Shown here: positions 10,470-19,850 of the stretch, piece by piece
Layout of the letters: each line of letters begins with the position of its first letter
Numbering within the stretch: the first letter of the stretch is position 1
Origin: Chloroflexota bacterium
GTDB lineage: Bacteria > Chloroflexota > Anaerolineae > Anaerolineales > Anaerolineaceae
Assembly: GCA_023381565.1 (NCBI GenBank)
Contig: JAMCRR010000052.1
Span: 28,713 to 92,712, forward strand
Direction: 5' to 3'
Length of the DNA: 64,000 nt
The notes under the pieces: generated by a model
Seen by the model: the letters and a program-made list of their open reading frames with translations, nothing else
What the model was told of the DNA's origin: nothing
Database searches by the model: none
Program-made: the position numbers and the translations under genes

Positions 10470-13400
10470 ATGCAGCTCACTTCCTTTTTGGCTGACCTAA
10501 AGCAAATCATTCCCCAGGATGATTTTGGTCCTGTTATCGCCGGTTTAAGGCAAGATCCCCTGGTTTGGCAGGCTTTGTCACAACCAGAGATTCTCGCCCA
10601 GGCAGTTGAGAATGCCGATGGACTATCGAAATTATGGAACCCGGCAACCCTATCGTTGATATTCCTTGGGAAGATCATTCCGCTGGAAAATCTGCGCAGC
10701 CTGCCGCTCCTACCCATCAGCACCGATCTGCGCCAAAGGGCAGCCCGCACTTACGAAGAAACAATCAAAACCAGCGCCGCTCCTAAATCTCTGGGTGAAG
10801 CCGGCTTACTGGCCCTCGCATTACGCGAACGTCGCCGCCTCACTGATTCCTGGCAGGGCCTGGTCGACGAGCTGCAGTTTACACCCGCGAATCCCTCCTT
10901 GAACTGCTGGGGGCTCTGGCATACCCCTCTCGCCTGCCTGTATGCCATGTCACCCGATCCGGTTGACCTGCTGAAGGCGCTTCTCCCTGATTCAGCCTCT
11001 TACCGCATTCCCGAGCAGGTAGCTCTCGCCCAGCATGCCATTCTGAGCAATCCTTTGACCTTGCACCAACAGGTTACCGTGATGGTCGATCTCTTGTCCG
11101 AGGTAGACCCAGAAGCGCAGCTTGCCTGGCTGACCGGTTTATCCGATCGAGGCCGATTTAAACTCGCCGGGCAACTGGCTACCGTTTTGCTCCAATCTAA
11201 TCCGGCAACTGCGGTTCTTAAATCTGCCAGCCGGCAAAAATCCGAAAAATCTCTCGACCGTTACGTAACCGACAACCTCCTGAGCTTACGGGATACGGTG
11301 GATACGATTATCGTCCAGCGTCAGTTGGCCAAGTTTTATCAGACCAGCGGCCGGCTGAACGAGGCGGTATCTTTACTTCACAATGCCCAGCAAGAGTTAA
11401 AAGCCCTCCAGGCTGATTTATCCTCTCAGATTGCCGCAACTGCCGTACATAACCAGGACCACGAGGGGGCGATCGCCGCATTGAAACAGGCGGTGCAGGC
11501 GCTTCCCGATTCCATCCAGGTCCGTGCTGAGCTTGCCTCGCTGCTGATTGATTCCGGCAGGGTCGATGAAGCGGCTGCCATCCTCCCTCCCCACGGCGAA
11601 CATCCTCTCGCTTTGCTGGCTTCCGCCCGGTTAGCTTCGAATTCAGGAGATCTCCCTCATGCCAAAGAAATTGCTTTGGGGTGCGCTCGCACTGTTTCGA
11701 ATGCATCACAGGAGAAATCATCGCCATCCTCACTCCTGAATCATGACCACCTGGTTGAGTTGGGCAGGCTCTTATCAGAACTGCAGCTGGTAGAACAGAG
11801 CATTCAGGTTGCCAACCAGGCCCTCGCCATTTATCCTGAAGATCCGGCTTTCCTGGATATCTTAAGCCATGCTCACCAACTCGCCGGCAATCTTTCAGCA
11901 GCCTCTCACGCAATCCAGCTGGCGCTCTCTTTTGCGCCGGATGATGTTGACCTGCACCGCAACTATGCCTCTATTCTGGGCGATGACGGGGATTGGGAAT
12001 GCTCGCTTGCCGAGCGTCTCGGTGTCATACGCCTTGCCTCGCAGCCTACATCAGCTGATTTCCTTTCGGCTGCGCAGGCTGCCATCCAGGCAAAACAACC
12101 GGCTCAGGCGGTCTCCATCTGCCAGGATATTCTCCAATCGGACCCAGAAGAGGGCATGGCGCACGCCTATCTCGGCGAGGCTTACGCACTGATGGATGAC
12201 CCCGATCAGGCAATCCTGCACTTCACCCAGGCGACACTGCTCAATCCCGAGAATCCCTCTCCATGGTTAGCGATGGCGAGGATATACGAAGAATCCGGAG
12301 ATCATTACAAAAACCTCGATACACTCCGTTCAGCGGCGCTGGCCTCGCCTGATTCTGCCGAAATCCATCTCGGTTTAGGGCAGGCATACCTGGCGGATGG
12401 CTCGCCGACAGAAGCCCTGCCCTCCCTACGTAGAGCTGCCGATCTTTCTCCGCAAACCCCACTGATCTCTCTGCGGTTGGGCGAGACGCTTATAGACTTG
12501 GGACGCCTCTCCGAAGCTAAATCGGTTCTCGAGCGAGGTCGTGAATTCTGGCCTGCTCATAAAGACCTGGCTTTTTCCCATGCGAAAACTCTGCTTGGTT
12601 TAGGGGAAACCGAAACAGCCTTATCTGCTCTGGAGACCACCCTGCAGGCTAACCCGGATCAGGCTGAGCCCTACTTAACCTATGGCCGTGCTCTGGTTGA
12701 GCTTGCCGATAAGCAAGGCACCTGGGGGAATTTATCGAATGGCGAAGTCGGCGGAACTCCAAATAAAACCGCCGCCGCTGTTCCAGCGCTGCGCAAAGCC
12801 ATCGAAATCGATCCTGATAACCTCGAAGGGCACGTCTTGCTTGCTGAAGCTCTCGCAGCCAGCGGAGATCTCCAGGAAGCCTTCTCCACCTATCAAGAGC
12901 TCTCTGAGCAGGAAATCACGCAAACCCCGGAATGGAGTTGGCGGATTCATTTAGGTCTCGGTCGAGTAGCGATCGCATTGAAGCAGATGGATACTGCCAT
13001 CGCTGCCCTGCAAGAAGCCGCCCAGATTAAACCAGAGAACTTGCAGATCCACCAATCATTAGCCGAGGCTTACCTGGCTGCGAATTTGCCGGATGATGCT
13101 CTACAGAAAGGGCGAGATGCATTGCACCTGGCGCCACACGATATCCAGAATCTGGCATGGTATTCGCGCTTGGCAGTCGGCCTTAAAAACCCCGCCGAAG
13201 CCATCCAGGCTCTCGAGCAAGCTGCTCAGGTCACCCCTCACCGGTCAGATTTGCTCCTGCAGCTGGCTTCGATCCAGATCCAGCAGCAAGACACCGATTC
13301 CGCTCAGGATACCCTCAAGTCGATCTTATTCAATGAGCAAGCCTCTACCGAAGAGCTCCAGCAAGCGGCTCGCTTCTTCAGATCCGTGGGCGATACACCT

Positions 13401-16043
13401 TCGGCTATCCTGGCTTTGGAGAAAGCTCTGGGCAGGTCGCCTGCCAAACCAGCCGAAATCTGGGCTGAGCTGGCTTCTCTACAGAGGTCAGCCGATAACC
13501 AGCCGGCTGCATTAGAGGCAATCCAGAAAGCTGTTGAGATTAATCCGGATGCACCGGAGTATTACGTCATCGAGGGCGATCTGCAGTATGCCTTGAACCA
13601 ACCTCAAGCAGCCTTGTCCAGCCTGGAGAGTGCCTTACAATCGCTCGAGATGACCAAACAATCCCATCAGGATACCCTCCAGGGAGATTCTTCATCAAGC
13701 TCAAAAACAGAGAGCGATACTGCACCCTGGAAAGTCCACCTGCGGGTAGCGAAACTCCAGCGGGCCATGGGAGATCTGGTTTCTGCAGGCGCCCACGCTG
13801 AAAAAGCAGTTGAATTGGCTCCTGACCAACCTGAAGCCCGCTATTTCAGCGCTGACCTGGCGCACGCTCTCCTGGAATTCGATCGGGCCATCAGCCTTAC
13901 AGATGGCTCCTTTACCGGTGATCCGTATAACATATTCACATCCAGCGAAGGGAAAACCCCAGAAAGCCAGCAAGCACGCGGGGTTGAATCCCAACGCATG
14001 TTGAAAATGCTCTGCTTGCAGGCCGAACTAAGGTTGGAAAATGATGATCTCGAACCGATCGCCTACTCTATATCCAGGGCGAGTGACCTGTCTTCTACAT
14101 ACCCCAGGTTATTGGCAGCCCAGGCGCGGCTGGAGGCCCGCTGCGGAGATTATAAGGCGGCCGAACAGCTGCTCGAAAAGGCGATTTCCAACTTAAACGG
14201 CACAGAGAATAGCGCAGATGGCTCCAGCTCATCCCAAAATGCTGCCTCTTCGCCTAATCCGGAGACCCTGATCAACGGGATACATTCCGAATATCCTACC
14301 CTGGCAATCGCCGAGGCCGCCCTTGAGCTCCAGCAATGGGAAGTGGCCATGCCGCTGTTCTTCCAGGCAGCCCGCACAGCCCCCCTCGAACCGCTGCCGC
14401 ATCTCTCCCTGGCACGTGCTCTGGTACGAGCTGCCGAGAAACAGCACGAATACCAGATGCTGCACGCCTCGCAACATGCTCCTGGCGAGGATCGACTGAA
14501 AGAAACCTGGTACCAGCAGTTCGAGAAAGCAATCCTGACGGCAAACAGGCTTTCCAGCTCAGAGGAGATCGCCCGCTGGCATAAACGCGGCCAGGCGGTC
14601 TTCCATCCCGGTCCGCATACCGCCAAATTAATCGACGCTGCCTCAACCGATCTGGAAGATATCCAGGCTCTGATCAGCGCTTTGGTGCAGATGGGCAATA
14701 AGACCGGTGGAATAGACATTTCCCGCCCCTTCGATGATCACCGTGAAGTGCTCTTCCAGCAAGCGTTGATCCAAATTGAAACCGACCCGCAAAAGAGCCT
14801 CACCGCCGCGAAAAGTGTTGTAGAAAGACAACCCAACCATCCGCTTCACCAGGCACTCCTGGCATTCTCAGCTAATGCCGCAGGAGATCGCCAGACCGCC
14901 ATCCAGGCTATCGAAAGAGCATTGGAATATTGGCCGAACGAACCCGAATGGCATGCTTTTGCAGCCGGTTTATACACCCAGCAATACCAGCCTGATAACG
15001 CGTTGACGCATTGGAAGCACGCCTTCAACCTCGATCCCGAAAATCCAATCTTTGCCCTGCAGCTCGGCGAGACCTTCCTGGAATGCGGAGATTCGACCAG
15101 GGGCATTCAAACCCTGGAACAGGCTACCCAACTGGATCCCCGCCAGATCGAAGCCTGGACTGCCCTGGCGCATGCTTATTCATCGGAGAGTAACTATACT
15201 CAGGCTACCGCCTGCGCCGAACGCGCCATCGCTCTGGCTCCGCATCAAACGGCCCCGCTGGTCTTGAGCGGGGAGATTGCCCTCGAATCAGGCCAGATTG
15301 ACCTGGCGGTCGAACGCGCCGAGGCTGCCCTGGCTGCCGACCCGGCGGATGCGCGGGCTTTACTCTTGTTCGCCCTGACCAAAAAAGCATCCGGAAAACC
15401 GGAAGAAGCGCTGAATACAATCGAGACCTCGCTGCCATCCCTGGCAAATCCATATCCGGTATTATTGGAGCGCGCTCACCTCATCCGCACGCTGCGTTCT
15501 GCAAATGCTGCTCTCGAGGTGTTGCATGAATTGGTCGAACAATATCCAGACGAGCCTGAGTCTCTTGGGTTGCTGGCAGATGTGCTCGCCGAAACCGGGC
15601 AGCGCGAGGCTGCCGAGAAAGCCGCCCAATCTGCCATCATGCTGCAGCCCAACCATGCCTCGCTCCACCTTCTTTTAGGCCGCATCCAGCGCTCGAGCGG
15701 TCAGCTGGATCAAGCCGTGCACCATTTGGCAGAAGCAGTTCGTCTTGAACCCGGCAATATCGAGGCGCTCATCGAGCTTGGACGGGTTTATCAAGACCGG
15801 CGAGAGCATTCTCAGGCACTGAAGGTCTATCAGCAAGCCTACGAGATTGCCCCAACTGACGCTCGCCCTTATTATCAAGCCGGCCTCGCTTTCAAAGACA
15901 GCAAAGATTACGTCAACGCAGAGGCCAAATTCCGCCGTGCCGCAGAACTGGCTCCCGAGGACCTGAATATCCGCCGGCAGCTGGGGGCCATGATCGCCCT
16001 CAATCTGGTGCACAACCCACAGGAGGCATCGATTTCTCAATGA
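10470..16043 (+). CDS. Giant tetratricopeptide-repeat protein (1857 residues)
   Basis: The start is placed at the ATG at 10470 because AAAAAGGAG precedes it at 5-6 bases; an upstream in-frame TTG at 10377 has no good site. After a non-repetitive N-terminal ~280 residues, almost the whole protein consists of 34-residue TPR units, with recurring patterns such as A-x-LG-x-A and PDDAEA/HxxLAEAY. There is no signal peptide or transmembrane helix. TPR superhelices bind peptides or partner proteins. Its stop overlaps the start of the C25-type protease gene by four bases (ATGA), so the products should be made in fixed ratio. It may serve as scaffold, sensor or inhibitor of the protease; this is inferred from the coupling. 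Confidence 0.9.
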   Translation: MQLTSFLADLKQIIPQDDFGPVIAGLRQDPLVWQALSQPEILAQAVENADGLSKLWNPATLSLIFLGKIIPLENLRSLPLLPISTDLRQRAARTYEETIKTSAAPKSLGEAGLLALALRERRRLTDSWQGLVDELQFTPANPSLNCWGLWHTPLACLYAMSPDPVDLLKALLPDSASYRIPEQVALAQHAILSNPLTLHQQVTVMVDLLSEVDPEAQLAWLTGLSDRGRFKLAGQLATVLLQSNPATAVLKSASRQKSEKSLDRYVTDNLLSLRDTVDTIIVQRQLAKFYQTSGRLNEAVSLLHNAQQELKALQADLSSQIAATAVHNQDHEGAIAALKQAVQALPDSIQVRAELASLLIDSGRVDEAAAILPPHGEHPLALLASARLASNSGDLPHAKEIALGCARTVSNASQEKSSPSSLLNHDHLVELGRLLSELQLVEQSIQVANQALAIYPEDPAFLDILSHAHQLAGNLSAASHAIQLALSFAPDDVDLHRNYASILGDDGDWECSLAERLGVIRLASQPTSADFLSAAQAAIQAKQPAQAVSICQDILQSDPEEGMAHAYLGEAYALMDDPDQAILHFTQATLLNPENPSPWLAMARIYEESGDHYKNLDTLRSAALASPDSAEIHLGLGQAYLADGSPTEALPSLRRAADLSPQTPLISLRLGETLIDLGRLSEAKSVLERGREFWPAHKDLAFSHAKTLLGLGETETALSALETTLQANPDQAEPYLTYGRALVELADKQGTWGNLSNGEVGGTPNKTAAAVPALRKAIEIDPDNLEGHVLLAEALAASGDLQEAFSTYQELSEQEITQTPEWSWRIHLGLGRVAIALKQMDTAIAALQEAAQIKPENLQIHQSLAEAYLAANLPDDALQKGRDALHLAPHDIQNLAWYSRLAVGLKNPAEAIQALEQAAQVTPHRSDLLLQLASIQIQQQDTDSAQDTLKSILFNEQASTEELQQAARFFRSVGDTPSAILALEKALGRSPAKPAEIWAELASLQRSADNQPAALEAIQKAVEINPDAPEYYVIEGDLQYALNQPQAALSSLESALQSLEMTKQSHQDTLQGDSSSSSKTESDTAPWKVHLRVAKLQRAMGDLVSAGAHAEKAVELAPDQPEARYFSADLAHALLEFDRAISLTDGSFTGDPYNIFTSSEGKTPESQQARGVESQRMLKMLCLQAELRLENDDLEPIAYSISRASDLSSTYPRLLAAQARLEARCGDYKAAEQLLEKAISNLNGTENSADGSSSSQNAASSPNPETLINGIHSEYPTLAIAEAALELQQWEVAMPLFFQAARTAPLEPLPHLSLARALVRAAEKQHEYQMLHASQHAPGEDRLKETWYQQFEKAILTANRLSSSEEIARWHKRGQAVFHPGPHTAKLIDAASTDLEDIQALISALVQMGNKTGGIDISRPFDDHREVLFQQALIQIETDPQKSLTAAKSVVERQPNHPLHQALLAFSANAAGDRQTAIQAIERALEYWPNEPEWHAFAAGLYTQQYQPDNALTHWKHAFNLDPENPIFALQLGETFLECGDSTRGIQTLEQATQLDPRQIEAWTALAHAYSSESNYTQATACAERAIALAPHQTAPLVLSGEIALESGQIDLAVERAEAALAADPADARALLLFALTKKASGKPEEALNTIETSLPSLANPYPVLLERAHLIRTLRSANAALEVLHELVEQYPDEPESLGLLADVLAETGQREAAEKAAQSAIMLQPNHASLHLLLGRIQRSSGQLDQAVHHLAEAVRLEPGNIEALIELGRVYQDRREHSQALKVYQQAYEIAPTDARPYYQAGLAFKDSKDYVNAEAKFRRAAELAPEDLNIRRQLGAMIALNLVHNPQEASISQ

Positions 16044-18673
16044 AACACGCCATCTCCAATCCCTTGAATTTTGACCGTCCGGTCAGCCGGGCAACCATCC
16101 TTGCGCTTCTGAGCACGGCGACGAGAGTGAAAGAATATCGATTTGCCCGGCAGGCATCACTCGCCTGGCTGGCGACGTTCCCTGGAGACCTGCGAGTCAG
16201 CCTGATCCTGGCGCAAACCTATATCGCTGAAGAGCGGTTTTCACAAGCTGCTCCACTGATTGAGAGCCTGTGCCAGAAAGACCCAGAGTTCCTCCCGGCA
16301 CAAAAGATCCGGGGCAACCCTCAGGTATATAAAAATCCAGACCTGCGCACCATTGCTCGGGGATGCATTTACGCTTTGGGCGGTGAAGACAAGAATGAAA
16401 TGGCCCTACCCTCCTGGAGCCGCCAGGCACGCGCCGCTCGAGAAGCACTCCAGGTTGGGGACCTTGCACGAGCGAGCGAGCTGATTCACCAGGCGATGGC
16501 GGTCGATCCCCCCACACCGATCCCGGCAATCCTGCACGTACAGATTACCCGCGCCGGTTCTGATCGCCAGGCAATGTACAACCTGATCGATGTCTACTAT
16601 ACTCGCTGGCCAGAATGCCTCCAATTCAAATTGTTCAAAGCCGAGAAGCTGAGCGAAACCGGCGACGATGAAGGTTCGGTGGCTCTTCTGCACCAATGCG
16701 CCGCTTTAGACGCTGCCGGGCAGGTTCCAGGGCGTTTATGGGGCCCGGACCACCCCTACCGGCCGCTGTGGCCCACCAGCATGGAAATCCCATTCGATAT
16801 CGCCGTCCCGGCGCCGATTGCCGGGCCGATGGGTTGGAACCAGCTCGCTGTGGGTCCGGCTACGCCTGAGCCTGAGATCGATACCTTCAACGAAGAGGCA
16901 ACAGAAACCCAGCAAGCTGAACCTACCTCTCCCGAAGCAAAATTGGCCGAAGCAAAAGCGGCTGCATCCTTCAAGAATTTCCCTGATCTCTTGAGGGCAA
17001 TCCAGATGGAGTTTGAACGTCTGGCCCAGCGCCTGCGCCGCCCCGAGGTCATTCAATCCGATGGTCGCTTCCCAATCTACGTCATCTTTACCACGCGGAT
17101 GGGGCTTGAAAACCAGTACGGCCCTCAGACCGCCAAGGTTCTCGAAGCGGAGATGAAACGGCTGTCAACCGCCGTTTCTCGCCGGCACAACTGGGGATCG
17201 ATCTTATTCTATGCCGATGATTCTTCCAGTACGGCAGCCTTTGGATTGAAACCTGTGCCATACAATGACCCCTGGAAGCTGAAGCTCGCTATCGCCGACC
17301 TGGATGCCGCTCTGGCCAAGAAAGGTGAAATGATCGGCGCTATGCTGATCGTCGGCAATTCTCAGGTAGTCCCCTTCCATCGCCTTCCCAACCCCACCGA
17401 CGACGGCGACCCAGACGTAGCCTCCGATAATCCCTACGCCAGCCTTGACAGCAATTTCTTCATCCCAGAATGGCCGCTCGGGCGTTTGCCGGGCGCAGCC
17501 GGCACGGATGCAGGCCTGCTGCTGGATTCCCTGCGCAAGATGACCTCCTACCACGCGGCTCATTCCCAACCTGTCCCCTGGTGGCAGAGAAACGGCCTTT
17601 TGAAGAATTTTACCAAGCGCTCCAAGCAGGCCGGGATGACTTATCGGGTGGGAAAATCACTGCGGTCCAGCTTCGGGTATTCAGCCGCAGTGTGGAAGCA
17701 ATCCTCGATTGCCGTATTCAAACCGATCGGGGAATCTCAATCCCTTCTAACTTCTCCGCCGATCTCTTCGACAAATTTGTTGGGCACCAAATACTTACCC
17801 GCCCAGCTTGGCTATTACAACTTACACGGACTGCCAGATGAACCCGAATGGTACGGTCAGCGCGATGTCGCCGACCGTTCAACCGGTCCAGATTATCCGG
17901 TTGCCTTGTGCACGAAAGATATTTTGAACTCAGGCTCGGCTTCCCAATTCGTGTTTAGTGAAGCCTGCTACGGTGCCTTCATCGAAAACAAGACCGAAGA
18001 ACAGGCCCTGGCGCTCAAATTCCTGGCTACCGGAAGCTCCGGCATGGTTGGGTCTACCGGCATCTCGTACGGATCAGTCACCACGCCCTTGATTGCCGCG
18101 GATCTCTTGGGTTTCACCTTCTGGGATTTGCTCAAACAGGGGTATCCGGCAGGAGAAGCCTTGAAACAGGCCAAAATTAATCTGGTGCAGGAAATGAAAA
18201 AACGACAAGGGTTTTTAGACGGCGAAGACCAGAAAACCTTGATCTCGTTCGTTCTCTACGGCGACCCGCTGGCTTCGCTTGAAGATGTGACCCCTAAACG
18301 AAGGATATTTTACCGGCAGCATTCTTTCCCAGCCATCAAGATGATCAGCGACCAGAAAGATGATCCCTTGCGCCTGGAACCCTTGCCCGACGACCTGGTG
18401 GCTCAAGTTAAACAGATCGTCGACCAATATCTCCCCGGCTTGAAAGACGCCGATCTGTCGATCTACCAGCAAGCCGCCTTGAATGGGGAGTTGGACACGG
18501 TTGCCGCAGGAGGGAAGCGCGGATCCAAGCACAAGAAGCTGCAAAATAATTCCGCCCGCACTGTGGTAACCCTGAGCAAGAAGGTTGAATCGGCCAAACA
18601 GGTCCACCACCACTATGCTCGCATGACATTGGACGGCAATGGCAAAGTGATTAAAATCTCGATGTCTCGCTGA
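16040..18673 (+). CDS. Intracellular caspase-like (peptidase C25/gingipain fold) protease with N-terminal TPR region
   Basis: 877 residues with no signal peptide. The N-terminal ~215 residues are TPR-like. An acidic Glu/Ala linker follows (~285-315), then a C25-type catalytic region (~330-735). Supporting motifs are a DxDPDVASDNPYASLD segment, PEWPLGRLPG as in gingipain beta strands, a candidate catalytic His596 in YYNLHGL, and Cys643 in SEACYGA. Gingipains use a GHG-type His and an ACxxG-type Cys. The C-terminal ~140 residues are basic and unassigned. Secreted gingipains carry signal and sorting domains that are absent here. It is coupled to the giant TPR gene (ATGA). A CHAT-type caspase relative is the main alternative. 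Confidence 0.8.
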   Translation: MKHAISNPLNFDRPVSRATILALLSTATRVKEYRFARQASLAWLATFPGDLRVSLILAQTYIAEERFSQAAPLIESLCQKDPEFLPAQKIRGNPQVYKNPDLRTIARGCIYALGGEDKNEMALPSWSRQARAAREALQVGDLARASELIHQAMAVDPPTPIPAILHVQITRAGSDRQAMYNLIDVYYTRWPECLQFKLFKAEKLSETGDDEGSVALLHQCAALDAAGQVPGRLWGPDHPYRPLWPTSMEIPFDIAVPAPIAGPMGWNQLAVGPATPEPEIDTFNEEATETQQAEPTSPEAKLAEAKAAASFKNFPDLLRAIQMEFERLAQRLRRPEVIQSDGRFPIYVIFTTRMGLENQYGPQTAKVLEAEMKRLSTAVSRRHNWGSILFYADDSSSTAAFGLKPVPYNDPWKLKLAIADLDAALAKKGEMIGAMLIVGNSQVVPFHRLPNPTDDGDPDVASDNPYASLDSNFFIPEWPLGRLPGAAGTDAGLLLDSLRKMTSYHAAHSQPVPWWQRNGLLKNFTKRSKQAGMTYRVGKSLRSSFGYSAAVWKQSSIAVFKPIGESQSLLTSPPISSTNLLGTKYLPAQLGYYNLHGLPDEPEWYGQRDVADRSTGPDYPVALCTKDILNSGSASQFVFSEACYGAFIENKTEEQALALKFLATGSSGMVGSTGISYGSVTTPLIAADLLGFTFWDLLKQGYPAGEALKQAKINLVQEMKKRQGFLDGEDQKTLISFVLYGDPLASLEDVTPKRRIFYRQHSFPAIKMISDQKDDPLRLEPLPDDLVAQVKQIVDQYLPGLKDADLSIYQQAALNGELDTVAAGGKRGSKHKKLQNNSARTVVTLSKKVESAKQVHHHYARMTLDGNGKVIKISMSR

Positions 18674-18712
18674 TTTTCCACAATCATTCTCAACATCATT
18701 TGTAACAATCTC

Positions 18713-18746
18713 AAAACCACGGCTTTACGAAAAGCCGTGGTTTTTT
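18713..18746 (+). terminator. Strong rho-independent terminator after the protease gene
   Basis: AAAACCACGGCTTT (18713-18726), loop ACGA, AAAGCCGTGGTTTT (18731-18744), then further T residues to 18746. It ends the sigma-54 driven run 40 bases after the protease stop codon. Confidence 0.9.
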
Positions 18747-18796
18747 CTATGTCTGTCCCATATAGAGAACACCCACACTACTGATTTCCGGCAAAC

Positions 18797-18812
18797 ATGT
18801 TCGTTCGAACAT
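18797..18812. repeat. Inverted repeat ATGTTCG-TT-CGAACAT
   Basis: Perfect 7-base arms around a two-base centre, in the gene-free stretch between the terminator and the DnaA-box cluster. It could be an operator; no gene starts nearby, so its role is unclear. It resembles but does not match the Gram-positive LexA box, which has the half sites in the opposite order. Confidence 0.4.
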
Positions 18813-18860
18813 ACCCATAACGCGCCGGTTCGGTCCCGTTTATTGCCCTTTCCGTGAGAA

Positions 18861-19033
18861 TTATCCACAGTTATCCACAAGCTCCAAATAGCCATCCCCC
18901 CGGTGCCAGCAACAATTAAGTGTATACGCTCGATATTTACCTGGCACATTAAATTAATATAACCAGATTATCTACACGAAATTACCATTCAGACCATCGC
19001 GGGCTTTTCCACTGTTTCAAACAGTTATCCACA
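18861..19033 (+). other. DnaA-box cluster (possible replication origin or DnaA-binding locus)
   Basis: Three perfect DnaA boxes TTATCCACA lie at 18861-18869, 18871-18879 and 19025-19033. A one-mismatch box TTATCTACA is at 18968-18976, and weaker TTTTCCACA/T at 18674 and ~19005. All have the same orientation. A/T-rich DNA (TTAAATTAATATAACC, ~18949-18964) lies between them. The 390-base gap sits between two convergent genes, so it has no promoter duty. No dnaA, dnaN or other origin-linked gene is in the window. It could be oriC or a DnaA titration site. Confidence 0.6.
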
Positions 19034-19066
19034 CCCCAGAGCGGGGTTGACCCGATAATTCGATTT

Positions 19067-19792
19067 TTATTTGATGGGGGTTAGAATGTTCTTGAACCGG
19101 TGCGCGTCTTCCCACAAGAAGACGTTATTAAATAAACAATAGACTTCGTCGAACTGCTCGCACCACGTTCTTAATTGCCCAAGCTCGGCATCGGTATGTT
19201 GGTGCTGGTAATCTGGGCCCCCGTGCATGCGGAAATACCCTGTAGAACCGGTAACTGATTTATTCTGGAAGGGATCGACACAGTGAATCAGCTCTAAATC
19301 CGAACACAGGTCCTTGATCTTTCCTTCCGCCCACCTGCCTCTCGGTTCCCAGGCGCAGACCAGGCTGCCTCGCTCGATGGTTGAAAAGAATTTGCGCATA
19401 TTTTCGATATTCTGCTGGTTGGCGTCAAACCAAGGGGGACATTGAAAAACAACGACTTTAGCGCCTAATTCAAGGGCTGCGGCGTAGGTTCGCTTCCAGG
19501 CCTCGTGCACCTCAGGAGTCGGCCGGAATGCCCCATATTGCTCCCACGCGACTCTCGGGATACCCCTTTCCATCCGGCGATATGTGGGGCTGAACGGTTC
19601 GTGAGTGATCAACTGCCAGGCTTTCAGCGTAAAAATAAAATCCGAAGGCGCGTGCTCCCTCCAGCGAGCAACGGTTTCTAATTTTGGCAGTTTATAGAAG
19701 GTTTGTTCGATCTCTACTAATTTAAAATGCTCGTAATACACCTGTTGGGATTTTTGAAAACCGCAGCAGCCAACCCTGATCGTTGAGCTCAT
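19067..19792 (-). CDS. DUF72 family protein (YecE-like)
   Basis: 241 residues, the usual length for DUF72 TIM-barrel proteins. The N-terminus IRVGCCGFQKSQQVYYEHFKLVEIEQTFYKLP matches the family pattern GxxGF...Y...F..VEINxTFY. The later WFDANQQNIENMRKFF and YFRMHGGPDYQ blocks also fit. The biochemical role of the family is not established. The gene is divergent from sucA with only 58 bases between the starts. It converges with the protease gene across the DnaA-box gap. Confidence 0.85.
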   Translation of the reverse strand: MSSTIRVGCCGFQKSQQVYYEHFKLVEIEQTFYKLPKLETVARWREHAPSDFIFTLKAWQLITHEPFSPTYRRMERGIPRVAWEQYGAFRPTPEVHEAWKRTYAAALELGAKVVVFQCPPWFDANQQNIENMRKFFSTIERGSLVCAWEPRGRWAEGKIKDLCSDLELIHCVDPFQNKSVTGSTGYFRMHGGPDYQHQHTDAELGQLRTWCEQFDEVYCLFNNVFLWEDAHRFKNILTPIK

Positions 19793-19835
19793 TGGCCATT
19801 TCCCTCCGGTTCGTCCAACGGAAATTGTACAGGTA

Positions 19836-19844
19836 TGTTATCAT
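19836..19844 (+). promoter_or_regulatory. Extended -10 promoter at the sucA start (leaderless transcript likely)
   Basis: TGT-TATCAT (19836-19844) lies six bases before the sucA ATG at 19851, so transcription would begin at or near the start codon. No ribosome-binding site is present before this ATG, which supports a leaderless message. Confidence 0.4.
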
Positions 19845-19850
19845 AATAGT

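Noticed and set aside
14150..14719. Long minus-strand open frame (189 codons) inside the TPR gene
   Set aside because: Antisense shadow of a repetitive coding region; no ribosome site or recognisable domain.
18725..18949. Open frame of 74 codons on the minus strand across the DnaA-box gap
   Set aside because: No ribosome site, composition unlike neighbours, and it reads through the terminator stem; a chance frame.
18941..18956. CTGGCACATTAAATTAA looks like half of a sigma-54 promoter
   Set aside because: The -12 element (TTGC) is absent at the needed distance.
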